Shown in pieces: positions 53,996 to 64,000 of a stretch of 64,000 nt of DNA (its first letter is position 1; each line of letters begins with the position of its first letter). The notes under the pieces are model-generated. The model was given only the letters and a program-made list of their open reading frames with translations, did no database searches and was not told where the DNA came from. The stretch is from Neolentinus lepideus HHB14362 ss-1 (taxonomy: Eukaryota; Basidiomycota; Agaricomycetes; Gloeophyllales; Gloeophyllaceae): NCBI GenBank assembly GCA_001632425.1, contig KV425614.1:1-64000 (forward strand). Direction: 5' to 3'. Position numbers and translations under genes: made by a program.

Positions 53996-56435
53996 TCACA
54001 CCAACTGCGTATGAGTGAGCGATCGGTATCTGCCCCTAAGAACACATTGTTCGATCTTCCTTATGAAGCTTGGCCAACCCGTATTTCGTTATGTTTATGA
54101 ACTCGTGAGTCCTTCGTGAGAGGGCACATCTGGTTTCGGACAGATGGAATTCGGCGCTGATTCAGCTTAGGGTGCTTCTTCCTGAGATAATGAAAGACGA
54201 GCGAGGTAAGCTAAAGATATCGACTTCCTGGAGCAGTCTTCACCGAGAAATTTGGAGGAGGATTGCTAAGGACTGAGTGCGGGACGCAAATCCGCAACCA
54301 CGTTGTGATCGATATCTCAGACTGGATCTACGGGCTTCATCATCACACATTTATCCCGCAATGGATATTCTTCTACATAGAACTGCGACGCAGCCTTTCC
54401 TTATTACAATCGCGAGGAAGGAAGAATGGAGGCTGTTGATTATTCCACTGATATGACAAAATAAACGCCGTCATTACTCAGACTGTTACTCAGTAAGGAA
54501 CGCAACGTGAGAACGGTGCGAAAATGCGATGGACTATACCATCCTCGCAGTGCAGTTCACCAGCTTGTCAGCGTAGTGATATTCTGAGATAATCGGCCCG
54601 GCCTCGGAACGACCTTGGAGCAGTTCGTGGTTCGGTTCAAATTTGATCAATCTGTTCGTCCCACTGCCCCTGCAGCCATTATAAAGATGGAGGCGAATCT
54701 ACAGAGGACAGTCAAAAACACAATTTGGACTGGGTCGGATGTTTTTCACTTCCTCTGATATGGAGGATTGTGAGAGTTCGCGATCTCGACATCAGGAAGA
54801 CATGATGTATTGTACGTACCTCTGTTGCCGCGGACTTGGGCCAAAAACAATGCCTAGTCTTTTTGGGCTTCCAAAGATTGGCTGCGCCGCGCCTCTTGAA
54901 TCGGACACCTGGGGTGAGTCTAAAACTCCGATGAGATTCGTGCACAGCACGCCGGAACCATGAAGTTAGCCTCTGAGATCAGGAAGCGAAGACAAGAGGC
55001 GAGAAGGGGCGCTCAAAGACCTCTCGTACAGGACAACTTCAGTTCACCATCCTGACTCTAAAATTGGCGGTCATGGCGGAAGGTGCGTTAAACACTTCAG
55101 GTGGTTTGCTGCATAAGAGACATGCAACATAGCGACGACGGGTCATGTTAACGTTGAAGCTTTCTGGGTCTATATTGGATAGTCGCTAGACAACTCTTTG
55201 TCTGGAAACAGAATGAGCATCAGAATATATTGTTAGACGATTCAGGTAACGTCATGACGCACCCTCTTCAGATGCAAAGTTGCGCAGGCGAAGATGTCTG
55301 GACCCGCCTGAGCATCAGCGAAACGGACTGATGCTCCGGTATAAAACCGCGGCGTGAAGCTCTCATAGAGCAGAGTTCTATCTTCCCTTCTTATTTCTGT
55401 GAACAGGACCAGGAACCCTCTGAGGGAATCAGATATGTCAGCGGCATCCTCCTTAGTATGCACTGCCGAACTTTGTGGATCCTACAGGGATCACTGCTGA
55501 GATCAATGTGGACATAGCCTGGGGTGTAGCTCTGGTACAATCTCATGCTGCCGAATGAGCCACGAACGACATAGTCAGAAGGAGATAGTATCACCAGGAA
55601 CCTTATAGAAACAGCCAATCAAAGAGCAAATTTTGACCTGTGCACAAGACAGTATGGACACACATCGACGACGGCACGCAACACAATATCGAGTCTGTCA
55701 TCCAAACTGCGAAGCGACGCCCGCGGGACTGTCTGCCCTATGGCTAAGGAGTGTCAATGAACGGGGCACTTGTGACGTCCTCACTCGCCTTGAGATGAAC
55801 GTTATACATGACCAACACCGCGAAAGCCGACAAGAAAGGGTAGATCTAGGGCCACACAGTGCCGACTCGGACAGAGGTGAAGAGTAGTCGAATATGGGAT
55901 GTATAGAAAGCGGCTGAACACGTTAAAAGATGCACATGACGCTGCCGGCCTTAAGCTGCGACATATTATGTGGGTTCAGTTCACGATTGCGAAGTACGGG
56001 TCTTGAAGCTGGGAAGCTGGACCTAACATGGAGGCAAAAATTGAACGCGACCGGGGATGTTGTGGAAAGGAGAAGACAAGGAGAAAATGTTGAAACTTCA
56101 CAGAGCCACAAACTTTACTTTCGCGATCAGCCACAGACGCGTGCGTGGTGGCTTCGCGCAAGTACTCGGCACTTCCAAGTCTCTTGCCACCACTTGTATC
56201 GCCTTTGAAATACTATCCTTACTCCTGCCTACGTAGAATCCATCGTCATTGCTTCTGGGAGCCACCTCACATTCAGATAAAGGAACGCAGCCGGGACCTT
56301 CCATCTCTTTGCGAGCAGACCAAACTTTCCGTCATTGTAGCGGATCCGCAGGAGGAAACACAATGTGCGTGAATGTCGACAATACTACGTTTCCAATACG
56401 CTTGAGCAGTCCCTTCTTTACTCCTAGTGCCTTCG
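53996..56435. other. Long stretch without a recognised gene
   Basis: Several short open frames on both strands (for example 54739-54963, 55242-55463, 55391-55618 and 55930-56208) lack motifs and consistent splice joints. Pieces on the minus strand around 55250-55900 are mildly protein-like, but I could not assemble a gene. No transposon ends were seen. Confidence 0.35.
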
Positions 56436-58517
56436 ATGATGAACGACCCATTGCCAACGCCTCCTCTGCAAACTGCAGCCGCCGAACCCCCTCCGCCACC
56501 GGACGATCCGCCTGCCTCGGACGTCAGCAACTCACTTGAAGGCCTCCTAGTGCAAATCACGTCTCAGGATGATTACGAAATTCTAAACCATATGCTACGG
56601 ATATTCGCACCAATAGAAGTGAGGGAGACGATACTGGGCAGTCTATTACCGGGTGGCGCAGATCCCTTGCAGGCATTGGATGTGAAAAGGAACACACTTG
56701 GGATACTGTACCTCCTGTGAGTGCTTTCTCCGGCGATCATGTCCAACACACGTTGAATCATCCTTTCCTCGTGAAATCACACCTGCTACCTCTATGATGC
56801 TTCTGTTCATTATCCTTGCAATATTCATGCTCCCTTGAGCTCAGATCAGCGCGACTGCAGGTCAATGCTGCTGCCGCTCCGCCCCCGCAATTCATTGAGG
56901 CGTTCTGTCAAGACTTTGACCCCGAGCAAGCGAGACTAGCGCCTGAAAGGGGTATGTTGGTATATGGCAGCCCTACCACAGCCACCTGCAGTGATTGAAC
57001 CGGTAGACTAACTATTCGTCTAGTTACCTTCCTTGCAAAAGGGATTCTACAGTTAGGCCAGCAAGCGAACGAAGTAAGTCTCGTCTCTTGTGACTGCACT
57101 CTGCGGTACAGGATGGCTTATCGCTTGGTCCTCGCCTGTCCCATGTCTAGGCAATATTCTCCGTGAAGGCACTGGCTGACCTGCTAGTGCGCTTCCCTCC
57201 AAGTCTACATTATCTCACACCTCTGCATGCCCTCTTCATGACCGTACGTCTCACACACTCCTTCTCAATCTAATGCTTATCTTGATCTTTTCATGCAGGC
57301 CTGCGTTGCAAACCGACTTTTTGCCAGCGCAACGCCCATCCTCTCCGAGTCAATCACTGAGATCGACATCGCCCTCTTCCCCGACCTCCATTACACCGAC
57401 AATCTCGTGTACCACTACGCCGGCGGCTTTGCGTATGCTGCGCTCAACCAGTGGGAGGAGGTACGTATCTTCGTAGTCAATATTCCTTTTTACTACGGGG
57501 TGGAACTGATCATCGTGGTTTGACTAGGCAGAGGAGTTCTTTGAGATCGTCGTTGGCGCACCGGCACAAGTGCCCAGTGCCATACAGCTGGAGGCTGGGA
57601 AGAAGTTGATTCTGGTGCAGCTTATCAAAGATGGAAAGGTTGGTCGTTTCTCATTTTATCATCTTCTCTGTTAAGGCGACTACGTCGGCTGACTGAGACT
57701 TCGTTACGAACAGTCGGCGGCTTTACCACGATATACCAACCCCAATCTACAAAGGCTGCTCAAGAACACCCCGTACTTCGGGCTGAACCGGCACTACCCG
57801 CAACAGCAAGCGCAACTGCGAATACTCATTGAGAAGGAGAAGGAGACATTTGAGAAGGTTCGTGCTTTCGTCGCTTGGACTTCACTCCAAGGATACCCAC
57901 CCAAAGTGCCTTTTGCCTGGGTGCTTGCAGGATCAGAACATAGGCCTAGTGAAGCTGATGTTGGAGCATGCACCGAGATGGGCGATCAAGAAACTCACTG
58001 GGACGTACCTGACGCTAAGTATCCCCGAAATTGGGAAGGCGATCAGTATGGAGGGTCAGGACGAGGCCGTGCAGCGGATCATTCTGAGCATGGTGAGCAC
58101 CTGCAACTTCTACGGACTCGCTTTTAGTCATCAGTCGACTGTACGCTGATCTATCCCGGATAGATTGAGAAAGGAGAGATCGACGCTTGGCTCTCGATGG
58201 ATGGCATTGTGACCTTCAACGACTCGCCTCCCACCGTCCCTACACGCATACTAACCAGAACGGAGATTGATGTCGCTCTGAAGGAGGCGCAGCGCCAGGC
58301 CGCCATCCTGAGTGCGCTAGAGCGCGAGATCGGAAAGAGCAGAGATTTCCTTGTGAAGGTGGGTCGTCGTTGCGTCTTTGTTACGCGCGCTGGATTGACT
58401 GATTTTGGCGGGCAGGCGGCGAGGGTGAAGGATAACGACTGGGTGGGCCCCGGCGTCCCAGATGAAGACTTGATGTTTGGGGTTACGCCCAGTGGCTCTT
58501 GGGCGGAAGATGCTTGA
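56436..58517 (+). CDS. CSN3: COP9 signalosome subunit 3 (PCI domain)
   Basis: Ten exons: 56436-56716, 56845-56951, 57024-57073, 57151-57243, 57299-57460, 57528-57638, 57714-57857, 57931-58092, 58164-58358 and 58416-58517, all GT-AG and in phase. The start MMNDPLPTPPLQTAAAEPPP is followed by VSNSLEGLLVQITSQDDYEI, LVRFPPSLHYLTPLHALFMT, ACVANRLFASATPIL, DLHYTDNLVYHYAGGFAYAA, NQWEEAEEFFEIVV, LPRYTNPNLQRLL, LVKLMLEHAPRWAIKKLTGT, YLTLSIPEIGKAI and the winged-helix end of a PCI domain, MIEKGEIDAWLSMDGIVTFN. These match CSN3, a scaffold subunit of the complex that removes Nedd8 from cullins and so controls SCF ligases, the machinery used by the F-box proteins in this window. A single-copy housekeeping gene. 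An alternative start is the adjacent ATG at 56439. Confidence 0.88.
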
Positions 58518-58872
58518 AGATTGAGGGCGCTTCTGTGTATCAATTGTTGTAATGTGTTTTCGATGCTGTGAAGTGAATTGTAAGCTTGCTCTCTCATCCA
58601 TGGTTCGAGTCCTCTATTGGAACCGGGTCTTTCCTTAGTAAGACCGGGCATCCATTAGTGCCCACAAAGTTAACGTGGTGTTGTCCTGATATTGATATAC
58701 CGTGGGCTTCACACTGCGGGAGTCTCACTCTTTGAGGACCTGCAAAATGTTGATAAAAATGAATATCCCATATAATTACTTTGGCAAACCATTCTGTCAA
58801 AGAGAAAAGTATATACTAAGGGAATAGTCAACAGACTGGACGAAATATTATCCATTTTATTACCTTCAAGAT

Positions 58873-59177
58873 NNNNNNNNNNNNNNNNNNNNNNNNNNNN
58901 NNNNNNNNNNNNNNNNNNNNNNNNNNNNNNNNNNNNNNNNNNNNNNNNNNNNNNNNNNNNNNNNNNNNNNNNNNNNNNNNNNNNNNNNNNNNNNNNNNNN
59001 NNNNNNNNNNNNNNNNNNNNNNNNNNNNNNNNNNNNNNNNNNNNNNNNNNNNNNNNNNNNNNNNNNNNNNNNNNNNNNNNNNNNNNNNNNNNNNNNNNNN
59101 NNNNNNNNNNNNNNNNNNNNNNNNNNNNNNNNNNNNNNNNNNNNNNNNNNNNNNNNNNNNNNNNNNNNNNNNNNNNN
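58873..59177. other. Assembly gap (run of N)
   Basis: 305 undetermined bases interrupt the left part of the CACTA-type element. Frames reading through this interval are artefacts. Confidence 1.
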
Positions 59178-59367
59178 GCCATAAGTGCCCACTAATCACA
59201 TGACACCCAATACTTGCCAAGGTAGTAGGTAGATAGGTAGGTATATTTTGGCAAGAGTCCCAACAATGAATTCCGCATCGTTGGCCAGATGCACGGTGCA
59301 CTATTACATATTCATCATTATCTATTACTACATAGAGTAGTTGTCATGGGCATAGATCTTGTGGGCG

Positions 59368-59468
59368 GTCAGTGGGCAATCACTGGGCAGTCAACGGGCA
59401 ATCACCGGGTGGTCAATGGGCAATCACTGGGCAGTCAACAGGCAATCACTGGGCAGTCAATGGGCAAT
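59368..59468 (+). repeat. Tandem ~22-bp repeat in the CACTA-type element
   Basis: Alternating GGGCAATCACT and GGGCAGTCAAC half-units, about nine half-units with few changes. Confidence 0.85.
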
Positions 59469-61274
59469 ACATTTTGATGGAGTCAGGAATATATATTTTC
59501 CGACTCACTTTTGGATGACACCAAAATGTGAAATAATATATTATATAATAATGTAATTAAAAAGGCTGAACATTATTAAAAGTATGGATAGCCATTTAGG
59601 CGGTGACAGGCTACAACACACAACAACCACCAAAAACACCTAGAAAACGCGGAGGGAACTCCGTCCAAAAGTGTCGGCAGTCGAAGGGTAGAAAGGTAAA
59701 GCTCAGGGGAGGTGAGGAAGGCAAAACAGAACACTAAATGGCACCGTATATCTCCTGTGAGTCGACCCAGATGCTCTACGCAACTCCTAACTCTCTAAAA
59801 TTCTGAAACGACACTTCTCGGTGCCGACTCGGCGCTTCTCGGAGGATATTCGGTACTGGGCAAGACCAGCTGTCCGTTGGAAGGACTCGGAAGGGTGAAA
59901 GACAATAGCTCAGAAGGTTCCTCCACGCCGGAGGACTCTAGGACGGAATAGAACACAACGCGGACGCAGTAAAACGCAGTAAGAACGCAATGGAGACGAT
60001 AAGACGCAATGCAAACGCGAGACCTCACGCCGAGGCCGACTAGAACACAATTTTGAACGCAGCAAGACTTTGAGATGTGAAAGGTGAACTAATTTCGATG
60101 GTGACCCGTATGGGGGTCCGGAATGATCTGGTGGGGGTCCGAGAATACAGGGTGTCTAAAGTACTAAGTAACCCAAACGTCCGAAATCTACTAAGTCCGA
60201 AGCTCCTTCGTCTATCAAATCATGCCATATGCAACAAATGAGAATATACATCCGAAAACATACTGCCACAGCACGCCATATGCCTAACCGAGTACCGCGA
60301 ATGTTCCGAAATACGCTCGGTGCCTTAGAAACAACAGGTCCGAAGGAAAACCTTCCAAAATTGCTCCATCCAAAGTGTCGGCGCCCACGAATGACTTGTA
60401 TGAGCTGACTCGCATCGTGAACATCGTAAGGATAGTCGACAAAGGTCCGCGATGGCATCGGAGCAGCAAGGAGGGTCCGCAGCACCTGAACTCGGTGTGT
60501 CCAGTCAACTCGGAGGTGCCGCATGGTCAAACGGAGGATAGGATCATCGCAAGTGTGTAAGGGAGACTGGATACAGTCAACTCGGCATGGATAAGCTCAG
60601 GATAGAGGTGCCGAGAGTGCCGAGTGTAGTGAAATCGCTGACATTGGGGGGTTCCGAAGGTCCTGAATGCTGACTAGCCTTGCAACGTCCACATGGTGAT
60701 GTTCTGGAGAACGTAGGAGGTCCGCCGATAACGTCGGTGCTGCTCTTGAGGTGCGTAATGGTCACTTGGTCATCTCAGCATACAGTAAAGGCTCCGAGGA
60801 TCTCCGAGGATGCGGTGGTGAAGTACTGAAACTCGGCGCTATGTCTAAGTGCATCGGTTGTAGCAGGCGTATGGCTCGGAGCTCAGATATGAAGTACGTC
60901 GGAGCATGGAGATGTGTCGGAGGTGAATGGGAGTGGTGGAGTGCTTCGAGAAGTCGTTAGAAACACCGAAAATGCGTTTTCGGAGGCTAGCGGCGCCTGA
61001 GGCCTATCAGCGGCTACCCAAACCTGAAATATATCCATTCCATAAATGGATTACAAAAGCAAATCTTTTGTTACTTCTTTTCCATTCTGTTTATATTTAA
61101 TCATTGTGGTCATCTTGAAGGTAATGCTGTGGATAATATTTTGTCCAGTCTACTGAGCATTCTCTAAATATTTAAGTTTTCCCATGACAGAATATTTTGT
61201 GAAAGTAATTATATGGATATCCATTTTGATCAACATTTTGCAGGTCCTCAAAGAGTGGGACTCCCGCAGTGTCA

Positions 61275-62050
61275 CGTGACAGATGCTTAGATCGTTCTCA
61301 TGCCGGGCACCGTGAACCTATAGAGAACTTCAGCATCGAGTTACTTCTTGATGCAATTGTGGACAACAGAGACCGGTCCTACATGCCACTGGTTTCGCTT
61401 TATCCCCTGGTGTTGTTGCGTCTCCTGTTTCGACCTCAGGTGAGATCTTTGTTTCCTAACCTTGGAGATAGCCATATGCACTCTCCTCCCTCCCCCCATC
61501 TACAGCGTAATTGAGGCACTCTGGATGCAGTTGCAATTCAGGCCGGTCTTCGAGGGAGTCATCTTTGTTCAAATGGAAAGTCACTCATGAGTCGTACACC
61601 TTCAGACATGATTGTTGCTGGGTTCCAAAAAGCCTTCCAAAATAGATGTATGAATACTTTATCGTGCCCCAATGTGCTTTGTACAGTGATCAAGCTGAAG
61701 TACTGAGCTACATGTTCCACATCAAAGATGTATGCTCCTATGATACCGTCTGGCCTAACTACAACCAATGTGCCTAACATTGCAGCACTGGCATTCTATC
61801 ACAATCAGTGAGACAGGTTTAGGAAGATCTGGATGGATATGTAAGAAAGGTAATAGATTGAGTGGCTTGCAGGAGAAGCTGGGTGCAAAACAAGTCACCG
61901 TGAAAACTCTGCAGTAATTGCTTATGAAAGGAATTGATGGAGAAAGTTCAGCGTCTTCAGCCCAGTCATTTTAAGCAAATTCACAGCATATTTCTGGTAG
62001 TATAGTGTGTATAAGCAGCAGTCCAGCACTGAGGAATGAACAGAATCAAT
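61275..62050. other. AT-rich stretch between the CACTA-type element and the NLR relic
   Basis: A frame at 61269-61440 (PIENFSIELLLDAIVDNRDR, MPLVSLYPLVLLRLLFRPQ) followed by a GTGAGA donor is protein-like and may be a gene fragment into which the element inserted. The rest has no supported feature. Confidence 0.3.
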
Positions 62051-62099
62051 AGAGAACTAGAACAACACCAGGAGCATGAGAGGTATAAGGATGCAGTGT

Positions 62100-63960
62100 G
62101 CACCTCCTCAGCCATACAAACAAAAGCATATAGCACATTGTTTGTACATGTTATGGTAGTGGCTACTTAAGTGAGCCTCTCAACATAGTAACATGTACTG
62201 AAGTCCTATTTTTCCACATTTGTTGCTTCACTTATTCCAATCCCACCCCTGCCTTCTCATACCTGTTGTCCCTCTACAGGATATTATCCAGGCTCTGCAG
62301 ACACTGTGCCACTCCCAATCAGTCACCAAAATCTTGAAACTGCCTCATGGCCTCCTCCAGCTTGACCCTTGCCTCTTCATACCTGTCTTCCATCTGCAGG
62401 TTATCACCCAGGCTCTGAAGACACTGGGCTGCTCCCAGTCTGTCACCATTGTCTTTGAACTGCCTCATGGCCTCCTCAAGTTTGATCCTTGCCTCTTCAT
62501 ACTGGTATTCCATCTGCAGGGTATGACCCAGGCTCTGCAGACACCAGGCTGCTCCCAGTCTGTCATCAATGTCTTGGAATAGCAGTAATGTCTCTTGGAT
62601 CCCTTTCTTTGCAGCAGCCCAATGACTCTGCCAATAGAGATTCATTGCAACCAGGTATTGACACTTTGCTTGAAATTCTTGACCCTTTGTTTTGGTGCCT
62701 GCTTCCATAATACTCTGGAATAGTTCTGTTGTGGGTTGGTGAGGCAACAGGAACTATGACATCTGGTATCCTGCTTCCATAAGTGTCTTCCCTGCTTCCT
62801 TATCACAGCATGCCTGCATTATGATGGCAATGATGTTTGCACTTTCCCTCACCAAGATGTCATTGTGCTCTTGATGATATTGATTGATGAGAGCAATGTA
62901 GTGACCTTCAAGTGCATGCCTATGAACTGGTCCTCATGGATACTTCTTGCAGATGTAGTGCCTAATTGGGGAGAGAACATTGATATGCTCTTCAGAGTCT
63001 TGAATGAGGGCTGCCTGTCTAAGTGCTCATATGACTTGAGATCTATGGCTCATATGTGGTGTCTTTGCCTCCAATGTCTTTGAAGCCATGAGCAAGCCTT
63101 CTGGAAGATATGAAATAAGGGCCAGAAGAGGAATTGCATCTTGAGAACCTCAAATAACTTTGCTCTGAAGGGAGAAGTCTATGGAGACTTCCATATTATT
63201 CAGCCTGTCATTCCCAGACTCTGCCAATAATGCAGTCTTCCTCTTCTGCCATTCCTTCAGAAGATTCTCTGCTCAGTCCAGTTGAGCCAACCTTGAAATG
63301 AGCTTGATAGAAAGTAGAATGTGATCCATCTCATGTAAAAGCTGGTGTATTGCAGCCTGATTGGTGCTTGCATGGCTAAAGGATAGAAAAGGCTGTCTTC
63401 AAGCCTGCAAGGACAACCCACCGAATGAGATACTTTTATCCCATTGCATCCCAACTGGGGCAGCCCCAGGCTCCTATAACCATCTGACCTTCGCACTCTC
63501 ATTGCAGAACTATAGCACATGGTTCATCATAATCTAATAATAAATATTGATTACTAAGGTTACTATATAAGGAAGGTAATTGGGTGCAAGAGAACACTCA
63601 GTGATGGCTGTGTTTGCCCAAGATCCCCGAGGGTGACACGGAACCTCAAAAACATCAACAGAATATGTATATATTCATTATTTACCTCTATTTACTCTTT
63701 TGCCTAGAATAGTTTCTGAAGCTGGATAGTCACAGAAGTGTCACAGCTGGGCCGTGATGTTTCACTAAGTCTGAAGCACGTTGTGATAGAACACAAAAGT
63801 ATTTAAAGATATATTACTGAGAACATTTACCATATGACTGAGCAAATACCGTCCTTGCTGCAATGTCTGCACTGCTATGAAGCAGTTCGCAAGAGAGGGA
63901 TGGTCAATATCAACAAAGATACCAAGGACCTTCTGGATGCACTGGGAGCTCATCCGAGCA
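62100..63960 (-). pseudogene. Decayed NLR-like gene with TPR tail
   Basis: On the minus strand TPR units are clear at 62747-62319: LFQSIMEAGTKTKGQEFQAK, NLYWQSHWAAAKKGIQETLL, then two copies of the unit DRLGAA-CLQSLG...Q.YEEAR.KLEEAMRQF. After an in-frame stop the repeats go on (LGVAQCLQSL, RYEKAGVGLE) to about 62220. Upstream (62760-63900) shifting frames hold EEWQKRKTALLAESGNDRLN, INVLSPIRHYICKKYPHEDQ, FIGMHLKVTTLLSSISI and, farther up, SSQCIQKVLGIFVDIDHPSL, FIAVQTLQQGRYLLSHM. This order matches the end of a nucleotide-binding domain plus TPR tail of Agaricomycete NLR-like proteins, which act in non-self recognition. Many stops and shifts show it is dead; no P-loop lies in the window. Confidence 0.6.
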
Positions 63961-64000
63961 CCTGGGACTTGACTATCCTTTGATGTGAATGTGGGAATCT

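Larger units (their letters stand above)
58712..61271. mobile_element. Non-autonomous CACTA-type element with ~160-bp terminal inverted repeats
   Basis: The left end 58712-58872 (CACTGCGGGAGTCTCACTCT...) is the inverse of 61112-61271 (ending ...CTCCCGCAGTG) over about 160 bp at roughly 85% identity; the left repeat runs into the N gap. Termini CACTG...CAGTG and a three-base duplication TCA on both sides (58709-58711 and 61272-61274) fit the CACTA (EnSpm) superfamily. Inside are many short TCCGAG/CTCGGC/GCCGAG motifs, typical subterminal repeats of this class, and a GGGCAATCACTGGGCAGTCA tandem repeat. No transposase frame is seen, so it depends on a partner element, unless coding DNA lies in the gap. 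Confidence 0.8.

Noticed and set aside
58598..58612. GGTTCGAGTCC resembling a tRNA T-arm
   Set aside because: No acceptor stem, D-arm or anticodon arm can be folded with the preceding 70 bases.
58709..59301. Minus-strand open frames of 108-157 codons
   Set aside because: They run through 305 undetermined bases and are artefacts of the gap.

Overview
This window looks like the nuclear genome of a filamentous basidiomycete, most likely an Agaricomycete of the polypore type. The genes are broken by many 45-80 bp GT-AG introns. The families include a Plavaka transposase, a kelch/Tea1-like protein, F-box proteins of mushroom type, an NLR-like TPR protein, COP9 signalosome subunit 3, Trm44, Pst2/WrbA quinone reductases and a GH25 lysozyme. 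No bacterial operon structure, tRNA, rRNA or CRISPR array was seen. A run of N (58873-59177) is an assembly gap.

Layout. 1-5.5 kb: a Plavaka DNA-transposon transposase whose fourth intron has swelled to 2.8 kb and holds a truncated kelch-repeat gene. 5.9-6.2 kb: a possible small inverted-repeat element. 6.4-9.7 kb: two tandem, divergent kinase-like genes, each missing a different catalytic motif; the second ends in a C2H2 zinc finger. 10-12.1 kb: two small membrane proteins. 12.6-18 kb: a divergent pair made of an NCS1 permease and a hydantoinase/oxoprolinase-DUF917 protein, a plausible unit for uptake and opening of a cyclic amide, with GATA motifs in the shared promoter. 18-21.1 kb: an unknown protein and a 14-TM-type MFS transporter. 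22-26.2 kb: a tandem array of a 195-residue family of unknown function, bounded on both sides by flank relics of lost units, one of them fused to a decayed copy of the NCS1 gene start. 28-33.2 kb: two F-box paralogues around a chorismate-lyase-like gene. 34-35.3 kb: a secreted GH25 lysozyme. 36-39.3 kb: a graveyard of kinase-type fragments with a GH25 relic and two long hairpins. 40-43.1 kb: an unknown protein and Trm44. 44-54 kb: three flavodoxin-like NAD(P)H:quinone oxidoreductase paralogues, a second chorismate-lyase-like gene carrying a truncated adenylation domain, and minisatellites. 56.4-58.5 kb: COP9 signalosome subunit 3. 58.7-61.3 kb: a non-autonomous CACTA-type element. 62-64 kb: a decayed NLR/TPR gene.

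Two themes run through the window. First, local duplication: kinases, the 195-residue family, quinone reductases, F-box genes and chorismate-lyase-like genes each occur at least twice. Second, broken partial copies (kelch, NCS1 start, GH25 end, array flanks) sit beside their intact relatives or inside transposons. Where a relic can be laid beside its parent, the differences are mainly C to T and G to A, often at CpG, as expected from cytosine methylation of silenced repeats.
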